DNA from: UBA8904 sp035448625
Lineage (GTDB): Bacteria > Desulfobacterota > Syntrophia > Syntrophales > Smithellaceae
NCBI GenBank assembly: GCA_035448625.1
Contig: DAOTJI010000012.1
Coordinates: 1-42,379, forward strand
Length of the DNA stretch: 42,379 nt
Direction of reading: 5' to 3'
Shown here piece by piece: positions 34,192-42,379 of this stretch. The translations under genes and the position numbers were made by a program. The stretch's first letter is position 1. Each line of letters opens with the position of its first letter. The notes below the pieces were generated by a model. It was given only the letters and a program-made list of their open reading frames with translations, did no database searches and was not told the origin of the DNA.

Positions 34192-36174
34192 TCACAAAAA
34201 CAGGACCGGCTCCCGCAGAATCGCCTCCCTGGCTTTCACCGCGCAGGCGGCGATTTCAGGATGCGTGTCCCCAAGCGAGGCAATCTGGCGCAGGTTGTCC
34301 GCCGTGCGCAGGACCAGCGACGCCATATCCCCTTCGGCCACGCCGGTCCGTTGAAGCACATCGTCCCAATCCCGCCCCTGGGCCCAGTAGCTCATGGCCG
34401 CGCCCGCCGAAGGATGCAGCTTGGGAAGGTCAAAACCGGCGGATTCCAGTCTGCGGGACAGCGGGCGAACCGCCAGGAGCACTTTTTGCAACGAGAGCGT
34501 CAGGAGCTGCGACCATCGGCCGCCCGCAAGCTGCAGTTCGTCCTCCCTGTCATACGCAAAAACCGCGACCGCCGCCGCCAGAAGCTTTTCATCGACGGGC
34601 AAAGCGTTCTTTCTCAGACACTCGGCAACCAGAAGAGGATGATCCAGCCTAAGGCGCGCCGCCCAGAGACCGTCGTCCGTCAGCCTCCCTTCCGGATCGA
34701 CAAAGCGCTCTTTTTGTAAGAAAGCAAGATGCCGGGAAAAATCCTTCCACAGCCGCTTTGCGGCGGATCGGCCCCTTCTGCCGTTCTTGTTTTGCTGCCA
34801 GGCGGCAAACGATCTTTCAAAGATTTCCTTCACGTCGGCCGGCGTCTGCGACAGCATAAGATTGAGGACCATGGCAAAATCATTTTTCAGTCGGCTGATA
34901 ATGTCCTCCGGCTGGGCCCGGAGCATTTTTTTTAAGTGGGCCAGCTCCATGAACCGGCCGGGAACCGCCAGCATAAAGCCGATGTTGTCCTGACCGCGCC
35001 TGCCGGCCCGGCCGGTCATCTGGCGAAATTCCGTTGCCGACAGGGGCGCAAAGTCGCGGCCGTTGAACTGGTCGGAGTTGAACAGCACGATCGTTCTGGC
35101 GGGGAAATTGACGCCGGCGGCAACGGTGGTCGTTGCAAAAATGGCCCGCAGATGCCCCCGGTTCATCATTTCCTCCACCAGCAGTTTCCAGGCCGGCAAC
35201 TGTCCGCCGTGATGCGCGGCCAGCCCCGCCGACCGGAGCGCCCGCATCTGGCGGTGGCCGCCCAGCGAGGGAAACCTCTCCAGCATTTCCGACAGGTCGA
35301 CGTCAAACGAGCCGTGATTTTCGAGGGGTGGAAGTCCCGGCCTGCAGGAAAGAGCCGCATCGCACTCCGCACGCGACTTCAGAAAGAAAATGGCCGGCAA
35401 CAGGTTGAACCGCTCCAGGACCCGAATGATCCCCGCGTAATCCGGCGGTTTGCGGCTGCCCCTACCGGATTTATGAAAAAAATCGTAAACGGCCGGCGCT
35501 GCCTTTTGCCCTTCCAGAAATGGATGGAGACATCCCGATGGATGCAGGAACATCGGATACAGGGGAACAGGACGCTTCTCCTCGCGAACCACGGTGCAGG
35601 GCTTTTTCCGAATGGACTCAAGCCAGGCGGCGATCTCCTCACCGTTGCCGATCGTGGCGGAAAGCAGAAGCACGTTCACGCGCGCCGGCAGATAAATCAG
35701 AATTTCCTCCCAGACCACGCCGCGGTCGGCGTCCCCAAGGTAGTGCGCCTCATCCAGGATCACCAGATCGCAGCGCAGATCCTCCCCCCGGTGCATGGCG
35801 TCGTAGAGTTGGTTGCGCAGAATTTCGGTCGTGCCGACAATAATCGGCGCCTCGGTGTTTTCCTTGGTGTCGCCCGTGATGATGCCGACGTTTCCCGGAT
35901 CAAAATGAAGGCCAAACTCCACCCACTTGGAGTTGGACAGCGCCTTGAGCGGCGAAGCGTACCAGGCGCGGCCGCCTTTCTCGATGACGGACAAAATGCC
36001 CTCCCGTGCGATCCAGGTCTTCCCGGAACCCGTGGGCGCCATCACCAGACAATCGTTTTGCTGAATGGCCGCGAGCGCCCGCACCTGGAATTCGTCCGGA
36101 ACGAAGGGCGCGGCAGGCGGTTTGCCGATCTTTGCCAGAACACTTTTAAGAGACGGAGCAATCTCCGGTTTCAT
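34192..36174 (-). CDS. DEAD/DEAH-box helicase, Ski2/Mtr4-like superfamily 2
   Basis: The protein is 660 residues from the ATG at 36174, chosen because GGAGGAG lies upstream; an ATG at 36267 has no RBS. It has motif I APTGSGKT (46-53), WYASPLKALSN (Ia), ILDEAHYLGD (II), LLSATIGN (III) and QMTGRAGRRG (VI). The RAGRRG with a long C-terminal helical part resembles Ski2/Mtr4 and Hel308-like RNA or DNA helicases found in scattered bacteria. A role in RNA turnover or repair is inferred; the closeness to uvrB suggests repair but is weak evidence. Confidence 0.85.
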   Translation of the reverse strand: MKPEIAPSLKSVLAKIGKPPAAPFVPDEFQVRALAAIQQNDCLVMAPTGSGKTWIAREGILSVIEKGGRAWYASPLKALSNSKWVEFGLHFDPGNVGIITGDTKENTEAPIIVGTTEILRNQLYDAMHRGEDLRCDLVILDEAHYLGDADRGVVWEEILIYLPARVNVLLLSATIGNGEEIAAWLESIRKKPCTVVREEKRPVPLYPMFLHPSGCLHPFLEGQKAAPAVYDFFHKSGRGSRKPPDYAGIIRVLERFNLLPAIFFLKSRAECDAALSCRPGLPPLENHGSFDVDLSEMLERFPSLGGHRQMRALRSAGLAAHHGGQLPAWKLLVEEMMNRGHLRAIFATTTVAAGVNFPARTIVLFNSDQFNGRDFAPLSATEFRQMTGRAGRRGQDNIGFMLAVPGRFMELAHLKKMLRAQPEDIISRLKNDFAMVLNLMLSQTPADVKEIFERSFAAWQQNKNGRRGRSAAKRLWKDFSRHLAFLQKERFVDPEGRLTDDGLWAARLRLDHPLLVAECLRKNALPVDEKLLAAAVAVFAYDREDELQLAGGRWSQLLTLSLQKVLLAVRPLSRRLESAGFDLPKLHPSAGAAMSYWAQGRDWDDVLQRTGVAEGDMASLVLRTADNLRQIASLGDTHPEIAACAVKAREAILREPVLFL

Positions 36175-36561
36175 GAAAGTCTTCTCCTCCCGGCGACCGG
36201 TTTTTCGTCCGGAAACCGTGGGCTTGCACCGGGAGAACATTTTTTTGCGGATTCTTTTTTCCTCCATGATTGTTCATTTCTAGCACACCCGGGAATAATG
36301 GTAAAGACCGGTCGACGGTTATGGCTGCACCATCAAAATCGTTTAATGTCTTATTCGTTTTTCGACCGCCATTGAACGTTTCTTTAAAATAAAACAAGTC
36401 GTTTAATCGTTCCGGACAGCGTCGGTCTTCTGGCGGATTTTTAATATGTCAATTATTTCATTTAGATACAAATATTTATTTCAGGATTGTTCATTTGGCA
36501 CGCTTATTTCATAAAAAGAAGGCGGCAAAACGAAACGCGGTAAACACGGAGGATCTGAGTG
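36175..36561. other. AT-rich gap between helicase and small membrane protein genes
   Basis: The gap of about 390 bases is clearly AT-richer than its neighbours. It holds a twice-repeated TCGTTTAAT (36337 and 36400 area), a sigma-54-like motif at 36494-36512 and a few weak -35-like strings on the minus strand for the helicase. No gene is seen beyond the poorly supported upstream extension of the helicase frame to 36267. Confidence 0.5.
36494..36512 (+). promoter_or_regulatory. Sigma-54-like motif upstream of the small membrane protein gene
   Basis: TTTGGCACG-N4-TTTCAT matches the -24 box TGGCACG fully. The -12 box is TTTCA instead of TTGCA, so the conserved G of GC is missing. The ATG lies about 50 nt downstream. 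The same string recurs at 42328-42346, which raises its credibility. Confidence 0.4.
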
Positions 36562-36837
36562 ATGAAAAAATGGATACAGACAGTTCTTTTGGCAAGTTTC
36601 ATTGTTCTGACCACGGCAACCTTCGGTTTTGCCCAGTTCAGCGCCGGTCCGGAAGCTTCATTCCCATTCTTCCATCTGGGCTGCCTGATCATCGGCGGAC
36701 TGATTATTGTTTCCCTGAAGCGCAAGTATGAAAAACTCTATCTGAGCGAAGCGATCGGTTCTTTTGCCCTTTACACGATTCTGGTCGCCATGTTCACCGC
36801 GCCGGTCGTCGATGCCATTAAAACGATATTCGTCTAA
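36562..36837 (+). CDS. Small membrane protein with N-terminal signal segment
   Basis: The protein is 91 residues. The real start is probably ATG at 36562 with GGAGG 8 nt upstream, not the adjacent GTG. A signal peptide ends near FGFAQ (residue 24). Two hydrophobic stretches follow: HLGCLIIGGLIIVSLKRKY and SFALYTILVAMFTAPVVDAI. I do not recognise the family. It stands alone, with a terminator right after it. Confidence 0.7.
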   Translation: MKKWIQTVLLASFIVLTTATFGFAQFSAGPEASFPFFHLGCLIIGGLIIVSLKRKYEKLYLSEAIGSFALYTILVAMFTAPVVDAIKTIFV

Positions 36838-36867
36838 ACCCTTCCCTCCACATATAGTAACAGCAGT

Positions 36868-36901
36868 AAAAGCCCCCGCGCATACTCTGGCGGGGGTTTT
36901 T
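36868..36901 (+). terminator. Intrinsic terminator after the small membrane protein
   Basis: CCCCCGC at 36873-36879 pairs with GCGGGGG at 36890-36896, flanked by AAAAG and TTTTT (36897-36901). Stem, loop and T-run are all present. Confidence 0.9.
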
Positions 36902-36922
36902 ACCGTCCGGAAGAAAAAAACC

Positions 36923-36951
36923 TTTACAGCCTCCGGGATTTCAATTATGAA
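36923..36951 (+). promoter_or_regulatory. Candidate sigma-70 promoter of the dikinase gene
   Basis: TTTACA at 36923-36928, a 17-nt spacer and TATGAA at 36946-36951, about 55 nt before the start codon at 37005 and just after the terminator. Confidence 0.5.
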
Positions 36952-37004
36952 ACTCGACGTTTAGGTTTTCAAATCGGAAATTCTTTCTAAAGGAGATTAT
37001 GAAT

Positions 37005-40000
37005 ATGGCAAAACGTGTTTACACTTTCGGGAAGGGCATCAATGAAGGCCGGGCCGACATGAAAAACCTTCTCGGCGGCAAGGGGGCAAACCTGGCCGAA
37101 ATGTCGAATCTGGGAATTCCCGTTCCTTCAGGATTCACGATCACCGCGGAGGTCTGCGTGGAATTCTATAAAAACAACCGGCAGCTGCCCGCCGGACTGG
37201 ACAGGGAAGTGGAAGCCGCGCTCAAAAAAGTTGAAAAATCCATGGACGCGCGCTTCGGCGATCCGTCCAATCCCCTTCTGCTTTCCGTCCGCTCCGGCGC
37301 CCGCGTATCCATGCCCGGCATGATGGATACCGTTTTGAACCTGGGCTTGAATGACGAGACCGTCGAGGGCATTATCCGCCAGTCCGGAAACGAAAGGTTC
37401 GGCTGGGATTCCTACCGCCGCTTCGTCCAGATGTACGGCGATGTCGTCATGGGCCTCAAACCGGAAGACAAGGACGCGCACGATCCCTTCGAGGAAGTCA
37501 TGGACGGCCTCAAGGCCGAAAAGGGCATCAAGGCGGATCTGGACATGACCGTCGGCGATCTGAAGGAGCTGGTGGGCCGCTACAAGAAGCTCATCTCGGA
37601 AAAGCTGGGCAAGGAATTTCCGACCGACCCCAAAGAGCAGCTTTGGGGCGCCATCGGAGCGGTCTTCATGTCCTGGAACACGCCGCGCGCCGTCCTGTAC
37701 CGCAAAATGAACGGTTTTGACGACAACTGGGGCACGGCCGTCAACGTCCAGGCCATGGTTTTCGGAAATCGCGGCGAAAGTTGCGCCACGGGCGTCGCCT
37801 TCACGCGCGACCCGGCCACCGGCGAAAATCTTTTCTATGGCGAATACCTGATCAACGCGCAGGGCGAAGACGTCGTCGCGGGCATCCGCACACCGCAGCA
37901 GGTCACCAAAGAAGGCTCCCTGCGCTGGGCCAGGGACAACAAGATTTCCGAGGAGGAGCGGGCCGCGAAATACCCCTCGCTGGAAGAATATATGCCCGCC
38001 GCCTACGAGGACCTGGTGAAAGTTTACACCAAACTGGAACAACACTACAAAGAAATGCAGGACATTGAATTCACCATCCAGGATCAGAAGCTCTGGATGC
38101 TCCAGACCCGTACCGGCAAGCGCACGGCCGCCGCCGCGGTGAAGATCGCGGTGGACATGGTCAATGAAAAACTGATCGATAAGAAAACGGCGCTTCTGCG
38201 CATCGATCCGTCGTCACTGGATCAACTGCTCCATCCCACCTTCGATCCCCATGCAACCCGCAACGTCATCACCAAGGGACTGCCCGCCTCGCCCGGCGCG
38301 GGAACCGGCCGCGTAGTGTTTAACGCCGATGACGCGGAAGCATGGAGCAAGCGCAAAGAAAAAGTCATCCTAGTCCGCATTGAAACCTCCCCGGAAGATT
38401 TAAAGGGGATGAGCGCGGCGCAGGGCGTGCTGACGCAGCGCGGCGGCATGACTTCGCATGCGGCGGTCGTCGCCCGAGGCATGGGCAAATGCTGCGTTTC
38501 CGGCTGCGGTGATCTGGAAATCAGCTATGCGCAGAAAACCATCAAGGTCAACGGAAACATCATTAAGGAAGGCGACTACATCTCGTTGGACGGATCCACC
38601 GGCGAAGTGATGCTGGGCGAAGTGAAAACGATCCCCGCGGAGCTTTCCGGCAATTTCGGCATCATCATGCAGTGGGCCGATGAAGCCAAGAGGCTGGGCA
38701 TCCGCACGAACGCCGATACGCCTCGCGACGCGGCCGCCGCCCGCAACTTCGGCGCGCAGGGCATCGGCCTGTGCCGCACCGAACACATGTTCTTTGAAGG
38801 CGACCGCATCAAGGCCGTTCGCGAAATGATTCTGGCCGACAACCTGGAAGGCCGCAAAAAAGCGCTGGCCAAGCTGCTCCCGATGCAGCGCGAAGACTTC
38901 TACGGCATCCTCAAGGCCATGGAAGGATACGGCGTCACCATCCGCCTGCTCGATCCGCCCCTGCATGAATTCGTTCCGCACGAAGAAGACGCTCAGATGG
39001 ATATGGCGCGCGAAATGGGCATCTCCATCGACGCCGTCAAAGCCAAGGTGGCGTCGCTGCATGAATTCAACCCGATGCTGGGCCACCGCGGCTGCCGCCT
39101 GGGCATCACCTTCCCGGAAATCACGGAAATGCAGGCGCGCGCGATTTTTGAAGCCGCCTGCCAGCTGGTCAAAGAAGGCGTGGACGCCAAGCCCGAAGTC
39201 ATGGTCCCGCTGGTCGGCACCGTGAAAGAGCTTTCCTCCCAGAAAGCCATCATCGTCGAGACCGCCCGAAAGGTGATGGAAGAAACGGGCGTGAACGTCG
39301 AGTATTCCGTGGGCACGATGATCGAAGTGCCGCGCGCCGCCGTCACCGCCGATGAAATCGCGAAAGAAGCCGCATTTTTCTCCTTCGGCACCAATGATCT
39401 CACCCAGATGACCTTCGGTTACAGCCGCGACGATGCAGGCAAGTTCCTGCCCGACTATGTCGCCCAGAAAATCCTGCCGGTCGATCCGTTCCGCGTACTG
39501 GACCGAGACGGCGTCGGCCAACTCGTCCGGATGGCCGTGGAAAAAGGCCGCGGCGTCAATCCGAAACTGAAAGTCGGCATCTGCGGCGAACACGGCGGCG
39601 AACCGAGCTCCATCGAGTTCTGCCATCTGACCGGCCTCAACTACGTGAGCTGCTCGCCCTTCCGCGTGCCCATCGCGAGGCTCGCCGCAGCCCAGGCCGC
39701 CCTGCGAAATCCGTCCCCCGCGAAAAAAGCGGTGGCCAAAGCAACCGGCAAAATTCTGGCCAAGGCCAAGACGCTGATCAGCAGTGCAAAAGCGGTAAAG
39801 AAAGCCGTGGCCGTGGCCGTGAAAACCGCCAATGCCAAACCGGCCGCCAAAAAACCGGTTGTTAAGAAGGCTGTCACGAAAAAAGCGGCGCCGAAAAAAG
39901 TCGCCGCAAAGAAACCGGCGGCAAAGAAGGCTCCCGCAAAGAAAGCGATTGTGAAAAAAGCCGCCGTAAAAAAACCGGCCGCCAAAAAAGCTGCGAAGAA

Positions 40001-40007
40001 GAAATAA
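37005..40007 (+). CDS. ppdK: Pyruvate, phosphate dikinase with a histone-H1-like lysine tail
   Basis: The protein is 1000 residues from the ATG at 37005 (AAGGAG 9 nt upstream; the ATG at 36999 is too close). It interconverts pyruvate, ATP and Pi with PEP, AMP and PPi. The ATP-grasp domain is at 1-340 (GGKGANLAEM). The phosphohistidine domain has GGMTSHAAVVARG with H485. The PEP/pyruvate barrel is at about 530-900 with CRTEHMF and C860 in ICGEHGGEPSSIEF. Usual enzymes are 870-900 residues. Here about 100 extra residues follow, free of acidic residues, with 34 lysines, ending in eleven xxxKK pentapeptides. The tail may bind DNA, RNA or polyphosphate. It is in frame and not separated by a stop. 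Confidence 0.96.
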   Translation: MAKRVYTFGKGINEGRADMKNLLGGKGANLAEMSNLGIPVPSGFTITAEVCVEFYKNNRQLPAGLDREVEAALKKVEKSMDARFGDPSNPLLLSVRSGARVSMPGMMDTVLNLGLNDETVEGIIRQSGNERFGWDSYRRFVQMYGDVVMGLKPEDKDAHDPFEEVMDGLKAEKGIKADLDMTVGDLKELVGRYKKLISEKLGKEFPTDPKEQLWGAIGAVFMSWNTPRAVLYRKMNGFDDNWGTAVNVQAMVFGNRGESCATGVAFTRDPATGENLFYGEYLINAQGEDVVAGIRTPQQVTKEGSLRWARDNKISEEERAAKYPSLEEYMPAAYEDLVKVYTKLEQHYKEMQDIEFTIQDQKLWMLQTRTGKRTAAAAVKIAVDMVNEKLIDKKTALLRIDPSSLDQLLHPTFDPHATRNVITKGLPASPGAGTGRVVFNADDAEAWSKRKEKVILVRIETSPEDLKGMSAAQGVLTQRGGMTSHAAVVARGMGKCCVSGCGDLEISYAQKTIKVNGNIIKEGDYISLDGSTGEVMLGEVKTIPAELSGNFGIIMQWADEAKRLGIRTNADTPRDAAAARNFGAQGIGLCRTEHMFFEGDRIKAVREMILADNLEGRKKALAKLLPMQREDFYGILKAMEGYGVTIRLLDPPLHEFVPHEEDAQMDMAREMGISIDAVKAKVASLHEFNPMLGHRGCRLGITFPEITEMQARAIFEAACQLVKEGVDAKPEVMVPLVGTVKELSSQKAIIVETARKVMEETGVNVEYSVGTMIEVPRAAVTADEIAKEAAFFSFGTNDLTQMTFGYSRDDAGKFLPDYVAQKILPVDPFRVLDRDGVGQLVRMAVEKGRGVNPKLKVGICGEHGGEPSSIEFCHLTGLNYVSCSPFRVPIARLAAAQAALRNPSPAKKAVAKATGKILAKAKTLISSAKAVKKAVAVAVKTANAKPAAKKPVVKKAVTKKAAPKKVAAKKPAAKKAPAKKAIVKKAAVKKPAAKKAAKKK
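39840..40004 (+). repeat. In-frame 15-bp tandem repeat coding for xxxKK pentapeptides
   Basis: Eleven consecutive 15-bp units encode PAAKK, PVVKK, AVTKK, AAPKK, VAAKK, PAAKK, APAKK, AIVKK, AAVKK, PAAKK and AAKKK at the end of the dikinase. The first three positions vary among A, P, V, I and T, while the KK is invariant, as in histone H1 and bacterial Hc1-like tails. Confidence 0.9.
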
Positions 40008-40030
40008 GTATTTCAGTGACTCTTCCATGA

Positions 40031-40068
40031 AAAACAGCCGGGGCGGACTGAACCACCCCGGCTGTTTT
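40031..40068. terminator. Bidirectional intrinsic terminator between ppdK and the DUF3783 gene
   Basis: AAAACAGCCGGGG at 40031-40043 and its exact reverse complement at 40056-40068 form a 13-bp stem with a 12-nt loop and A/T tails on both sides. It lies 24 nt after the ppdK stop and 41 nt after the end of the minus-strand gene, so it can serve both. Confidence 0.9.
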
Positions 40069-40108
40069 ATTCCAGCCGCCCCCTCAGAATAAAAGGGGAA
40101 GGTTCTAT

Positions 40109-40540
40109 TTATTTTTCTATTGATTTTTTAAGGTTTCGCGACTTCATTTCTTCGTGTTCCTGCGCGAGATGCGTCGCGTAATCCCTGAACGTCCAGCCGA
40201 GGGCTGTTTCGGTGATGACGGCGAAGATCAGCGACTGCGGTTCCGGCAGGACCGCCTTGAATGACCGCATCACAGAGAAGACCTGTTCGCGCTCCAGCGC
40301 GGCAACCACCACGACACGGCAGGGAAACCGGCCCGGCAAAACCGGCGTGGAATCGTCCGGCTTCGAACCGGAAATGAAGCTTTCCAGCGCATTCCCCACT
40401 TTCATGTCCAGCATGGCGTCGGTTACGGGTAGCACGACCAACTCGCACGCCGAGCCGAAAGACTCGTTAAATGACGCCCTGCCTTTTTCCATATCGCCGG
40501 GGGATAACCCCAGGCTGAAACAAATGATTTTTTCCGGCAT
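40109..40540 (-). CDS. DUF3783-like uncharacterised protein
   Basis: The protein is 143 residues from the ATG at 40540 (AAAGGA about 9 nt upstream; an ATG at 40567 has less support). The C-terminal half, SLIFAVITETALGWTFRDYATHLAQEHEEM, has the F-A-x-x-T-E-x-x-x-x-W form and the E-H-rich helix of the DUF3783 family. There is no signal or membrane segment. Function is unknown. It converges on ppdK through the shared terminator. Confidence 0.65.
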   Translation of the reverse strand: MPEKIICFSLGLSPGDMEKGRASFNESFGSACELVVLPVTDAMLDMKVGNALESFISGSKPDDSTPVLPGRFPCRVVVVAALEREQVFSVMRSFKAVLPEPQSLIFAVITETALGWTFRDYATHLAQEHEEMKSRNLKKSIEK

Positions 40541-40870
40541 ACGGTATATTCCTTTCGGCAGTTCCAAACCGTCAAAATCTGAATTTTAGTTCTTTTTCAA
40601 ACCCGACTTGAATTTGCTACAGGAATACGGGCAATTGCAAGAAAAAAACAAGTGTGTGACGGTTAACAAGGAAAATTTCTTTGGTTCACCCTGATTCCTG
40701 CCCGTAAGGAAAGAGGCTGCTTCCGCGGTTAAATTTAAAAACGCTCCTTTCCTGCACGCGGAATGCAGTGGAGGTCCTGAATCCTCTTGACTTGAAAATA
40801 TGCCCTCTTTATAATTCCCTCCACATTCATGATTGGGATTCTGCAGGCAGAGAGTGATAAAGGAGAAAAT
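40541..40870. other. Gap between divergent DUF3783 and CsgG-like genes
   Basis: This stretch of about 330 bases holds the strong plus-strand promoter at 40787-40815 and leader sequences of both genes. On the minus strand no convincing promoter was seen. No gene is seen. Confidence 0.6.
40787..40815 (+). promoter_or_regulatory. Strong sigma-70 promoter of the CsgG-like lipoprotein gene
   Basis: TTGACT at 40787-40792, a 17-nt spacer and a perfect TATAAT at 40810-40815. The start codon at 40871 lies about 50 nt from the expected start point. Confidence 0.8.
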
Positions 40871-42181
40871 GTGAAATCCTTCAAAATGTTGATGACCATC
40901 GCCATCCTTGGTTTTGTATGGGCCTGCGCAGCCGCCCCCGATAAAGACAAGGAGCCACCAAAACAACTCTTTGCCGCCGAGGGAACCGTTCTGGCATGCC
41001 AAGGCAACAATCTGCTGCTGTCAATCAACATTCCGTATTTTGCCGGGAAGTCCGGTTCCGTTGTTGACGATATCGCCCATGAGGTTGTCCGGAAAAGCTA
41101 TCTTCTGGAAGAGACCCCGATCACGATTGACGGACGGAAAGGCAATGTCACCGAAGTAAGGGGCAATCAGGCAAGAATCTCTTTTGATCCGCCTCTTCCC
41201 TGCGCGCCCGGCCGCAAAGTCTCCGTCCAGGTGCCGAAAAAAACCATTGCCGTCGTCGATTTCGAAGTCATCGGCGGAAACCGGAAGGAAAAAGGCCGTG
41301 TGGTGCTGGAAGGACTGACATCCGCTCTCATCGATACCGGCCAGTTCATCGTCTTGGAAAGAACCAAACTTCCTGCACTGATGAACGAAATCCAACTCAG
41401 CCAAAGCGGCCTGACCAGGCAGGAAAAGGATGGGCCGGCCGGAAAACTCCTGAGCGCGGATCTGATCCTGACCGGCACGCTCACCGATCTTCAGGAAGAA
41501 TGGGAAATCAACCTGCGGATTCTGAATGTCAGGACCGGTCAGGCCCTGTCGTCGGTGGCCATGAAGACAAGGCTTTTCCGACAAATGGAACTCAGGGACT
41601 CCGGTCCATGGGTGGAAGACTTTGAAGGTTCAGCGGCCGACGCCTCCTGGATTCTCCGCTCCAACATTCAGTCCGCGAAAAAAGGCAGAAAGGCAAGTTA
41701 CAGCGTTCTTCTCGATCCCCATCAGGGCGCGGAAGGATCTCACCAGTCCCTGCGCATTGACTTCGATTTCTCAGGGGATAAAGACTTTTTCGCCATGGCC
41801 AGCAACAGGAAAAAAAGGGACCTGACCTTATACGAAGGCATTGAGTTCTTTGTCAAGGGAACAGAGGAGTTCAACGGGCAGTTCTATCTTCTGACGTCGC
41901 ATCCGGATGATCCCAATAAAATCGACCAGTGGACAGGGTTCATGCTCATTGACAAAACGTGGAAGAAGGTTCGCATCCCCTTCAACTCTCTGATGGTCTC
42001 GCGGGGCTGGATTAAGGGCGGCGCAAAAAAGCAGGGCGCCATCCCCGGAGATCAGGTCATGCGGCTCAACCGGGTGGAAGGCATCCAGTTCGGCGTCGGC
42101 AGCAACAAAAATGAAGATTCCTCCGGCTCCGTCTGGATTGATAAAATCCGTCTTTACGGCGGCAATGAAAATCCCGGCTGA
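40871..42181 (+). CDS. CsgG-like lipoprotein with C-terminal CIA30/galactose-binding-like domain
   Basis: The protein is 436 residues from a GTG at 40871 with AAGGAG 5 nt upstream; the ATG at 40829 lies upstream of that RBS. An N-terminal hydrophobic segment ends FVWAC (C19), a lipobox, so it is probably an outer-membrane or periplasmic lipoprotein. Residues about 125-245 are CsgG/curli-assembly-like: TIAVVDFEVIGGNRKEKG, then LVLERTKL-type and LILTGTLTDLQEEWEINLRILN. After DFEGSAADASW a domain of about 160 residues resembles CIA30 or carbohydrate-binding beta-sandwiches. The ligand is unknown. It is monocistronic, with a possible terminator overlapping its stop. Confidence 0.75.
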   Translation: MKSFKMLMTIAILGFVWACAAAPDKDKEPPKQLFAAEGTVLACQGNNLLLSINIPYFAGKSGSVVDDIAHEVVRKSYLLEETPITIDGRKGNVTEVRGNQARISFDPPLPCAPGRKVSVQVPKKTIAVVDFEVIGGNRKEKGRVVLEGLTSALIDTGQFIVLERTKLPALMNEIQLSQSGLTRQEKDGPAGKLLSADLILTGTLTDLQEEWEINLRILNVRTGQALSSVAMKTRLFRQMELRDSGPWVEDFEGSAADASWILRSNIQSAKKGRKASYSVLLDPHQGAEGSHQSLRIDFDFSGDKDFFAMASNRKKRDLTLYEGIEFFVKGTEEFNGQFYLLTSHPDDPNKIDQWTGFMLIDKTWKKVRIPFNSLMVSRGWIKGGAKKQGAIPGDQVMRLNRVEGIQFGVGSNKNEDSSGSVWIDKIRLYGGNENPG

Positions 42182-42210
42182 ACCAGATCCTTTTCGACAG
42201 ATTGTTCAGC
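42177..42210 (+). terminator. Possible terminator overlapping the CsgG-like gene stop
   Basis: GCTGAAC at 42177-42183 pairs with GTTCAGC at 42204-42210 and TTCTTT follows. The stem is 7 bp and the loop 20 nt, so it is weaker than the others here. Confidence 0.4.
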
Positions 42211-42327
42211 TTCTTTAAAATTTCTTTCAATCAACAGTTCTTTTCTGTCCGACTCCCGCAAAAGCATTCTCTCATAATTCATAAACTATATCTTGCACTT
42301 ACGCTTCCATTAGCCCTGCTCTGAAAT

Positions 42328-42346
42328 TTTGGCACGGGTTTTTCAT
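42328..42346 (+). promoter_or_regulatory. Second sigma-54-like motif near the right edge
   Basis: TTTGGCACG-N4-TTTCAT is identical to the motif at 36494-36512 outside the four variable bases. It points rightwards; AGGAG follows at about 42349, but no start codon is in the window. Confidence 0.4.
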
Positions 42347-42379
42347 TAGGAGTAAGGCAAATAAGACAAAAACCCTTTT

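Noticed and set aside
36175..36267. N-terminal extension of the helicase to the ATG at 36267
   Set aside because: No ribosome-binding site before it, and the peptide is a basic low-complexity stretch; the ATG at 36174 has GGAGGAG.
38400..40028. 542-residue minus-strand frame opposite ppdK, with a phenylalanine-rich start
   Set aside because: The F-rich stretch is simply the antisense of the Lys-rich AAG/AAA tail; no RBS or family match.

Overview
The window looks like a chromosomal segment of an anaerobic or facultative Gram-negative bacterium, most plausibly a deltaproteobacterium (Desulfobacterota; syntroph or sulfate-reducer relatives). This is inferred from the gene mix: many acyl-CoA ligases and acyl-CoA dehydrogenases, pyruvate phosphate dikinase, two lipoproteins, DUF3426 and DUF3783 proteins, a TIGR03960-type radical SAM fusion, and a 120-bp palindromic repeat of a kind I associate with that group. 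No rRNA, tRNA, CRISPR array, transposase or phage gene was seen.

Region 1 (1-22,100, minus strand) is one very long run of acyl-CoA metabolism genes. In transcription order it holds a dienoyl-CoA isomerase, a fatty acyl-CoA ligase, a divergent crotonase, a large acyl-CoA dehydrogenase, an NPD-family flavoprotein, an SDR-SCP2 fusion, a giant HMG-CoA-synthase-like/DUF35/SDR/SCP2 fusion, an SCP-x-type thiolase, an LCAD/IVD-type acyl-CoA dehydrogenase, an alpha-methylacyl-CoA-racemase-like enzyme, two MaoC hotdog dehydratase subunits, a hotdog thioesterase, a ligase, a second large acyl-CoA dehydrogenase, a third ligase, a SatP-type acetate transporter, and the first 31 codons of an acetyl/propionyl-CoA synthetase running off the left edge. 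The set resembles peroxisomal oxidation of 2-methyl-branched and sterol-side-chain acids (racemase, hydratase 2, MFE-2-like SDR-SCP2, SCP-x, ECH1-like isomerase). I infer that it oxidises a branched, cyclic or isoprenoid acid and ends in acetate/propionate handling.

Region 2 (22,060-23,590) is the control region. A strong promoter (TTGACA, 17-nt spacer, TACAAA) fires the minus-strand run. A 14-bp perfect palindrome sits just after its -10 box. A 12/14 copy of that palindrome lies at exactly the same distance from a candidate promoter of the plus-strand TetR regulator gene. This suggests one TetR protein controls both itself and the catabolic run. A small Cys-containing unknown gene lies between them.

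Region 3 (23,650-27,950, minus) holds purU, a Cys-rich unknown, hpt, a zinc-ribbon/DUF3426 membrane protein and a radical SAM enzyme. Region 4 (27,986-32,030, plus) holds a small unknown, a TIGR03960/DUF2344 radical SAM fusion and an M23-fold lipoprotein. Region 5 (32,037-36,174, minus) holds uvrB and a Ski2-like helicase separated by the 120-bp repeat. Region 6 (36,490-42,379) holds a small membrane protein, pyruvate phosphate dikinase with a histone-H1-like lysine tail made of pentapeptides, a DUF3783 protein and a CsgG-like lipoprotein, with clear terminators and two matching sigma-54-like motifs.
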